DNA of 64,000 bases. Origin: Persebacter sp965221835 (GTDB taxonomy: Bacteria; Pseudomonadota; Gammaproteobacteria; Tethybacterales; Persebacteraceae). Under the pieces are notes generated by a model that worked only from the letters and a program-made list of their open reading frames with translations, was not told where the DNA came from and did not search any database. The stretch lies in assembly GCA_965221835.1 (NCBI GenBank), contig OZ244916.1, positions 1-64,000 of the forward strand. Direction: 5' to 3'. The translations under genes were made by a program, and so were the position numbers. This document shows positions 59,900-64,000 of this stretch, piece after piece. How positions within the stretch are numbered: the first letter of the stretch is position 1; the number at the start of each line of letters is the position of its first letter.

Positions 59900-60553
59900 A
59901 TGGGATGCGCGCGCGTTTTGTTGTGGCGGGATATTAAGTTGTTGGTGCGCAATCCGTCCGCCGCTTTGATTCCGCTGTTGTTTTTTATTTTCGCCGCCGC
60001 AATGTTTCCGCTTGCCGCCGGTCCGTCGCCGGAAACATTGCATGCCGCCGCACCGGGCGTATTTTGGTCGGTCGCTTTGCTGTCGTCTTTGCTTACGCAA
60101 GATTCGCTTTTTCGTGCCGATTATGAAGACGGCGTTTTGGAACAAATGTTGATTTCGGGGCGACCGGCAATTCTCATCGCATTGGCGAAAGCGGCGGCGC
60201 ATTGGCTGACTTTTGGTGCGCCGTTAATTTTGGCGGCGCCGTTGTTGGGCGCATGGCTGGCGATGGATGGCGACGAAGTTGCGCGTTTATTTTTGACATT
60301 GCCGCTTGGTGCGGGCGTTTTTAGTTTGCTGTCGGTTTTTGCGGCGGCGTTGTTGGTGGGCGCACGCGCAAATCAATTTTTGGGGGCGCTAATTACATTG
60401 CCGCTGTGCGTGCCGACTGTTATTTTTGCCGCCGCCGCCTCGCGCGGAGAAACTGCACCGTTTTTATTGTTGGCGGCGTTGTTTGCGTTGTCGTTGACGG
60501 TGTTGCCGGCGGCGGCGGCGGGTGCATTGCGAATGGGTGTTGCGGGGCGATGA
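59900..60553 (+). CDS. ccmB: Cytochrome c maturation membrane protein CcmB
   Basis: A 217-residue protein with six membrane segments. VLLWRDIKLLVRNPSAALIP, LLSSLLTQDSLFRADYEDG and PLCVPTVIFAAAA are CcmB landmarks. It overlaps ccmC by 4 nt (ATGA) and follows ccmA by 3 nt. Confidence 0.95.
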   Translation: MGCARVLLWRDIKLLVRNPSAALIPLLFFIFAAAMFPLAAGPSPETLHAAAPGVFWSVALLSSLLTQDSLFRADYEDGVLEQMLISGRPAILIALAKAAAHWLTFGAPLILAAPLLGAWLAMDGDEVARLFLTLPLGAGVFSLLSVFAAALLVGARANQFLGALITLPLCVPTVIFAAAASRGETAPFLLLAALFALSLTVLPAAAAGALRMGVAGR

Positions 60554-61290
60554 TGCAACTCTTATACCGATTGGGTTCGCCGCCGGGATTTTATCGTTTC
60601 GCCGATGGCATTTTGCCGTGGTTGTGGGCGGCGGCGATTGTTTTGTTGGCGGCGGGCTGGTATGGCGGATTGGTTGTCGCACCGGCGGACTATCAGCAAG
60701 GAGACGCCTATCGCGTTATTTTTGTGCATGTCCCGGCGGCGTGGATGTCAATGTTTATTTATGTTTGTATGGCGGCGGCGGGCGTCATTACTTTGGTTTG
60801 GCGCGGAAAAGTTGCGGCGGCATGTACGCGCGCATCCGCACCGGTGGGGGCGATGTTTACTTTGGCGACATTGTTGTCGGGCGCATTTTGGGGGCGTCCG
60901 ATGTGGGGGGCGTGGTGGGTGTGGGACGCGCGTTTAACTTCGGAATTGATTTTATTATTTTTGTATCTCGGCTATATCGCGCTGTCATCTTCGGTTAGCG
61001 GACGGCGCAACGCCGAACAAAGCGGCGCACTTTTGCTGATTGTCGGGGCGGTCAACATTCCGATAATTCATTTTTCGGTAGATTGGTGGAACACTTTGCA
61101 TCAACCGGCGACGATTGTCAAACTCGGCGCACCGTCCATTCATCCCGATATGTTGCGCCCGCTATTGCTTACGGCGTTTTCGTTCATGTGTTTTTATGTC
61201 GCTGCAATGTTTACGGCGGCACAAGCGATTTTGCTGGAAACAGCAGGCGATGCAAAATGGACACGCGAAATCGCCGGACGAAATAAATAA
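60550..61290 (+). CDS. ccmC: Heme exporter/handling protein CcmC
   Basis: A 246-residue six-helix protein with the WWD heme motif WGAWWVWDARLTSELIL and external His ligands in VHVPAAW and STLHQP-type WWNTLHQPATI. It delivers heme to CcmE. The other genes ccmD-I are not in the window; about 900 bp of repeats follow instead. Confidence 0.95.
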   Translation: MMQLLYRLGSPPGFYRFADGILPWLWAAAIVLLAAGWYGGLVVAPADYQQGDAYRVIFVHVPAAWMSMFIYVCMAAAGVITLVWRGKVAAACTRASAPVGAMFTLATLLSGAFWGRPMWGAWWVWDARLTSELILLFLYLGYIALSSSVSGRRNAEQSGALLLIVGAVNIPIIHFSVDWWNTLHQPATIVKLGAPSIHPDMLRPLLLTAFSFMCFYVAAMFTAAQAILLETAGDAKWTREIAGRNK

Positions 61291-61319
61291 AATCTCCCGC
61301 CGATTCTATTTTCCGGCTT

Positions 61320-62080
61320 CCCGACTCGCCCCCGACATTTGTCGGGGGCGAAACAAGTACGGCGGAGTTTACTCCGCCCTTCAATTTCTATCGTTCGCGG
61401 AAAATGCCGGGGTTTGCAGCAGTAAACTGCTGCGGCTGATTTCGCCCCCGACAAATGTCGGGGGCGAGTAACTTCACTTCGTTTTTTGCGTAAAAATTCG
61501 CGGAAATTCCAAACTTAATTTTTCGCGTAAAATGTGCGCCTCCCCGCCGTCATTCCCGCGAACGCGGGAATCCATTTTTACCGACAAATTCCCGCATTCA
61601 CCTCGTTTTTTGCAAAAAAAATTCGCGGGAATTCCAAAATTAATCTCCCGTAATAGATTCCCGCTTTCGCGGGAATGACGGGGTTTTTTCGCGGAATTTC
61701 TCCGCGTTCGCCGGAATGGAATGTACTTTTTTCCGGTCGTTTTGCGGAAATTCCAAACTTAATTTTTCGCGTAAAATGTGCGCCTCCCCGCCGTCATTCC
61801 CGCGAACGCGGGAATCCATTTTTACCGACAAATTCCCGCATTCACCTCGTTTTTTGCAAAAAAAATTCGCGGAAATTCCAAACTTAATTTTCGCGTAAAA
61901 TGTGCGCCTCCCCGCCGTCATTCCCGCGAACGCGGGAATCCATTTTTACCGACAAATTCCCGAATTCGCCTCGTTTTTGCAAAAAAATTCGCGGGAATTT
62001 CAAACTTAATTTTCGCGTAAAATTCGCGAAATTCCAAAATTAATCGCCCCGAATAGATTCCCGCTTTCGCGGGAATGACG
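61320..62080. repeat. Repeat-filled intergenic region
   Basis: No gene is seen between ccmC and the YyaL-type gene. The region starts with two copies of the composite GGCGGAGTTTACTCCGCC/CCCCGACATTTGTCGGGG unit (61320-61380 and 61405-61470), then three direct copies of a ~125-bp unit (about 61497, 61742 and 61866). The latter each contain ATTCCC-N8-GGGAAT (61552-61571, 61796-61815, 61920-61939); more occur at 61657-61676 and 62057-62076. Confidence 0.85.
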
Positions 62081-62206
62081 GCGTTTTTTTCGCGGAATTT
62101 CGCCGCGTTCACGGAAATGGAAAACTTTATTTTTCGCAGAATTCCGCTGTTGTTGTTTTTCTTGCGGAGAATGAGAAATTGAAAAAACCCATTTTCGTGT
62201 CGGCGG

Positions 62207-64000
62207 TTATTCGGATTCGCGCAAGAGTAGTTTGATTGTTTCAAGTTTGTCTGCGGGCGGCATACACGAAAAACGCGCGCATACATAACCGCATGCGCCC
62301 GTCTCAGGAACCGGTTTTTGCAAAGACGGCGGCAGTTGCGATGTATCGGCGGCGGATAAAACAAAAACCGGCGTTTGCAGAAAATCGCGTGTTAATTCGC
62401 GCCGCCATTTTTCGCAAATTTCGGAATCGCCGTACAATAATACAATCGGCGGCGGCGACAAATACGCGCGCAACGCCGAAAGCAAAGACGCGCATCCGGC
62501 GGGACGTTTTTGCATTGCGCCGTAAAATGCCGACAATGTTTTTTCGGCGGAATCTGCAAATCGCGTATCGCCGCACAACTGCGACAGCAACGGCAACGCG
62601 CGCGCGGCGATTCCGTTGCCCGCGGGAATCGCCTCGTCTTCGGCGGGTTTCGGGCGGCGAATCAATTTTTCGCCGTCCGCCGCAATAAAGAAAAATCCGC
62701 CGTGCGATTCGTCATTAAAATCCGCGCACAATCTTTCCGCCAATTCGCGCGCGAAATTTAATGTATCGGGACAAAAAGACGCGCGCAACAATTCCAATGC
62801 GGCGTCCAACATAAAAGCGTAATCGTCCAAAAAACCGTGTGCGCCGCGCCGGTTGTCGCGCCAAGCGGCGTACAATTTTCCGTTTGCAAACATTTCGCGG
62901 CGGATAAAGTTTAGCGATTCTTGTGCCGCCGCAATCCATTGCGGGCGATCCAAAACTCTTCCCGCCCGCGCCAAACCGCGAATCATCAGCCCGTTCCACG
63001 CCGCCAAAATTTTGTCGTCTGTTGCAGGACGCGGACGCAAATCGCGCGCCTGTTTTAGTTTATGAATCGCCGCCGACAAAGTTTTTTCGCATTCGGCGGG
63101 CGGAATGTTTAACGCCGCCGCCGTTTGCGCAATCGTCTGCCGCCGCGCGAGATGATGCCGCCCTTCAAAGTTCGCGCCCGCCGCCAAACCGAAATGCGAT
63201 TCCGCTGCGGCATATTCTGCCGCCGACAAAAGCGCGCGGATTTGCGAATCGTCCCATGCATAAAACGCGCCTTCGCCGCCTTCCGAATCGGCGTCCAGCG
63301 AAGAATAAAATCCGCCGCCGGGCGCGCGCATTTCGTTTATCGTCCATTGCGCGATTCCTTCGGCGGCGCGTGCAAATTCTGGTGCGCGATAAATGTCGTG
63401 CGCATCGGCAAACAATGCTAACAACAATCCGTTGTCGTACAGCATTTTTTCAAAGTGCGGAATCGCCCATCGTTCGTCGACGCAATAGCGAAAAAATCCG
63501 CCGCCCAAATGATCGGCGAGTCCGCCTGCTGCAATTTTTTGCAAAGTAAATTGTACGGCGGATGCCAATTCGTCGTTGTTGTCCGCCCGCGCAAAATCCA
63601 TACAAAACGCCGTTTCCACCGGATGCGGAAACTTCGGCGCGCCGCGAAAACCGCCGTGTTCGGAACAAAATATGCCGTGAAATAAATGCGCCGCTTCGCG
63701 CACCGGCGCGGCGGTCATCGCGTCTTCGGCGGCGGGATGCGAATCCAGCGAACGCAAAATATGCAATACGCGGGCGTTTTGTTCTTCTATGTCGCTGCGT
63801 TTGTCGCGCCATGTTTCGGCGACTTTTTGCAAAATAGAATCAAAAGACGGCAATCCGCGTCCGGCGATTTTCGGAAAATAAGTGCCGCCAAAAAACGGCG
63901 TGCCGTCCGCCGTCAAAAACATCGTCAGCGGCCATCCGCCCGCCCGCCGCGCAAAAACATAATGCGCCGCCTGATAAATGCGGTCCAAATCGGGACGTTC
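62207..64000 (-). CDS. Thioredoxin-domain/YyaL-type (DUF255) protein, 5' partial
   Basis: 598 codons, open at the window's right edge, so the N-terminal part of the thioredoxin-like DUF255 domain is missing. What remains begins ERPDLDRIYQAAHYVF and GGWPLTMFLTADGTPFFGGT, family landmarks, followed by an (alpha/alpha)6 glycosidase-like region (GGFRGAPKFPHPVET, GGFFRYCVDERWAIPHFEKM, GFYSSLDADSEGGEG, WNGLMIRGLARAGR). The family is widespread but its biochemical role is unproven. Confidence 0.88.
   Translation of the reverse strand, partial: ERPDLDRIYQAAHYVFARRAGGWPLTMFLTADGTPFFGGTYFPKIAGRGLPSFDSILQKVAETWRDKRSDIEEQNARVLHILRSLDSHPAAEDAMTAAPVREAAHLFHGIFCSEHGGFRGAPKFPHPVETAFCMDFARADNNDELASAVQFTLQKIAAGGLADHLGGGFFRYCVDERWAIPHFEKMLYDNGLLLALFADAHDIYRAPEFARAAEGIAQWTINEMRAPGGGFYSSLDADSEGGEGAFYAWDDSQIRALLSAAEYAAAESHFGLAAGANFEGRHHLARRQTIAQTAAALNIPPAECEKTLSAAIHKLKQARDLRPRPATDDKILAAWNGLMIRGLARAGRVLDRPQWIAAAQESLNFIRREMFANGKLYAAWRDNRRGAHGFLDDYAFMLDAALELLRASFCPDTLNFARELAERLCADFNDESHGGFFFIAADGEKLIRRPKPAEDEAIPAGNGIAARALPLLSQLCGDTRFADSAEKTLSAFYGAMQKRPAGCASLLSALRAYLSPPPIVLLYGDSEICEKWRRELTRDFLQTPVFVLSAADTSQLPPSLQKPVPETGACGYVCARFSCMPPADKLETIKLLLRESE

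Overview
The window looks like a chromosomal segment of a Gram-negative gammaproteobacterium (or a close betaproteobacterial relative). Gene order is the main evidence: a TPR gene, lolB, ispE, tRNA-Gln, prs and rplY; kdsC-lptC-lptA-lptB-hpf-ptsN; hda/perM divergent from purM-purN-DUF3108; and ccmABC. Coding is dense and GC-moderate, with many overlaps of the ATGA type. Intergenic DNA is filled with small palindromic repeats, one class of which fits the pattern ATTCCC-N8-GGGAAT known in Neisseria as dRS3. Three ankyrin proteins, Cys-rich surface-type proteins, homopolymer tracts and polyamine/carnitine-type genes would suit a host-associated life, but that is inference.

Layout. 0-1.6 kb: end of a polyamine-type ABC importer. 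1.7-4.7 kb: McrB/McrC restriction system. 5.1-9.5 kb: three ankyrin-repeat proteins, two in an operon with a consensus promoter and a third, convergent lipoprotein. 9.5-12.4 kb: an accessory patch with an S-formylglutathione hydrolase fragment, a 21-bp phased repeat, a DUF4189 protein with a beta-strand-rich C-terminus behind a long structured leader RNA, an IS30-type remnant and a broken paralogue of the beta module. 12.5-22.7 kb: DNA repair and HAD genes, tRNA-Phe, the lolB-ispE-tRNA-Gln-prs-rplY block interrupted by two tandem membrane-anchored paralogues, then dksA, a pterin dehydratase and a MATE exporter. 22.9-28.5 kb: enolase-superfamily and alcohol dehydrogenase genes, a 15-unit repeat array, apbE, gshB and a glycine-zipper protein. 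28.6-36.7 kb: a NACHT-type NTPase, a fatty acid desaturase, ssb, an MFS transporter and a large nuclease-like/adenine methyltransferase fusion. 36.7-42.8 kb: valS, ptsN, hpf and the LPS-transport genes. 42.9-53.6 kb: two more members of the beta-module family flanking hemH, hda, perM and pur genes. 53.7-59.1 kb: dimethylglycine/sarcosine-dehydrogenase-like flavoprotein, acyl-CoA synthetase and crotonase. 59.3-64 kb: ccmABC and a truncated thioredoxin-domain (YyaL-type) protein.

The most unusual content is a dispersed family of secreted proteins that share a C-terminal beta-strand module ending in Arg-Phe, preceded by a hydrophobic helix, but carry different N-terminal domains. Three of the four members share a promoter block. 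One carries a 13-nt G tract that decides its reading frame, another is frameshifted at an A tract in its signal peptide, and the fourth sits behind a leader RNA that can form an H-type pseudoknot or an alternative hairpin. Together they look like a phase-variable, domain-shuffling surface protein family. A second genome-scale habit is a promoter whose -10 box ends exactly 6 nt before the ATG, which implies leaderless mRNAs; five intact genes show it. All functions are assigned by reading the sequence and family knowledge only; no searches were run.
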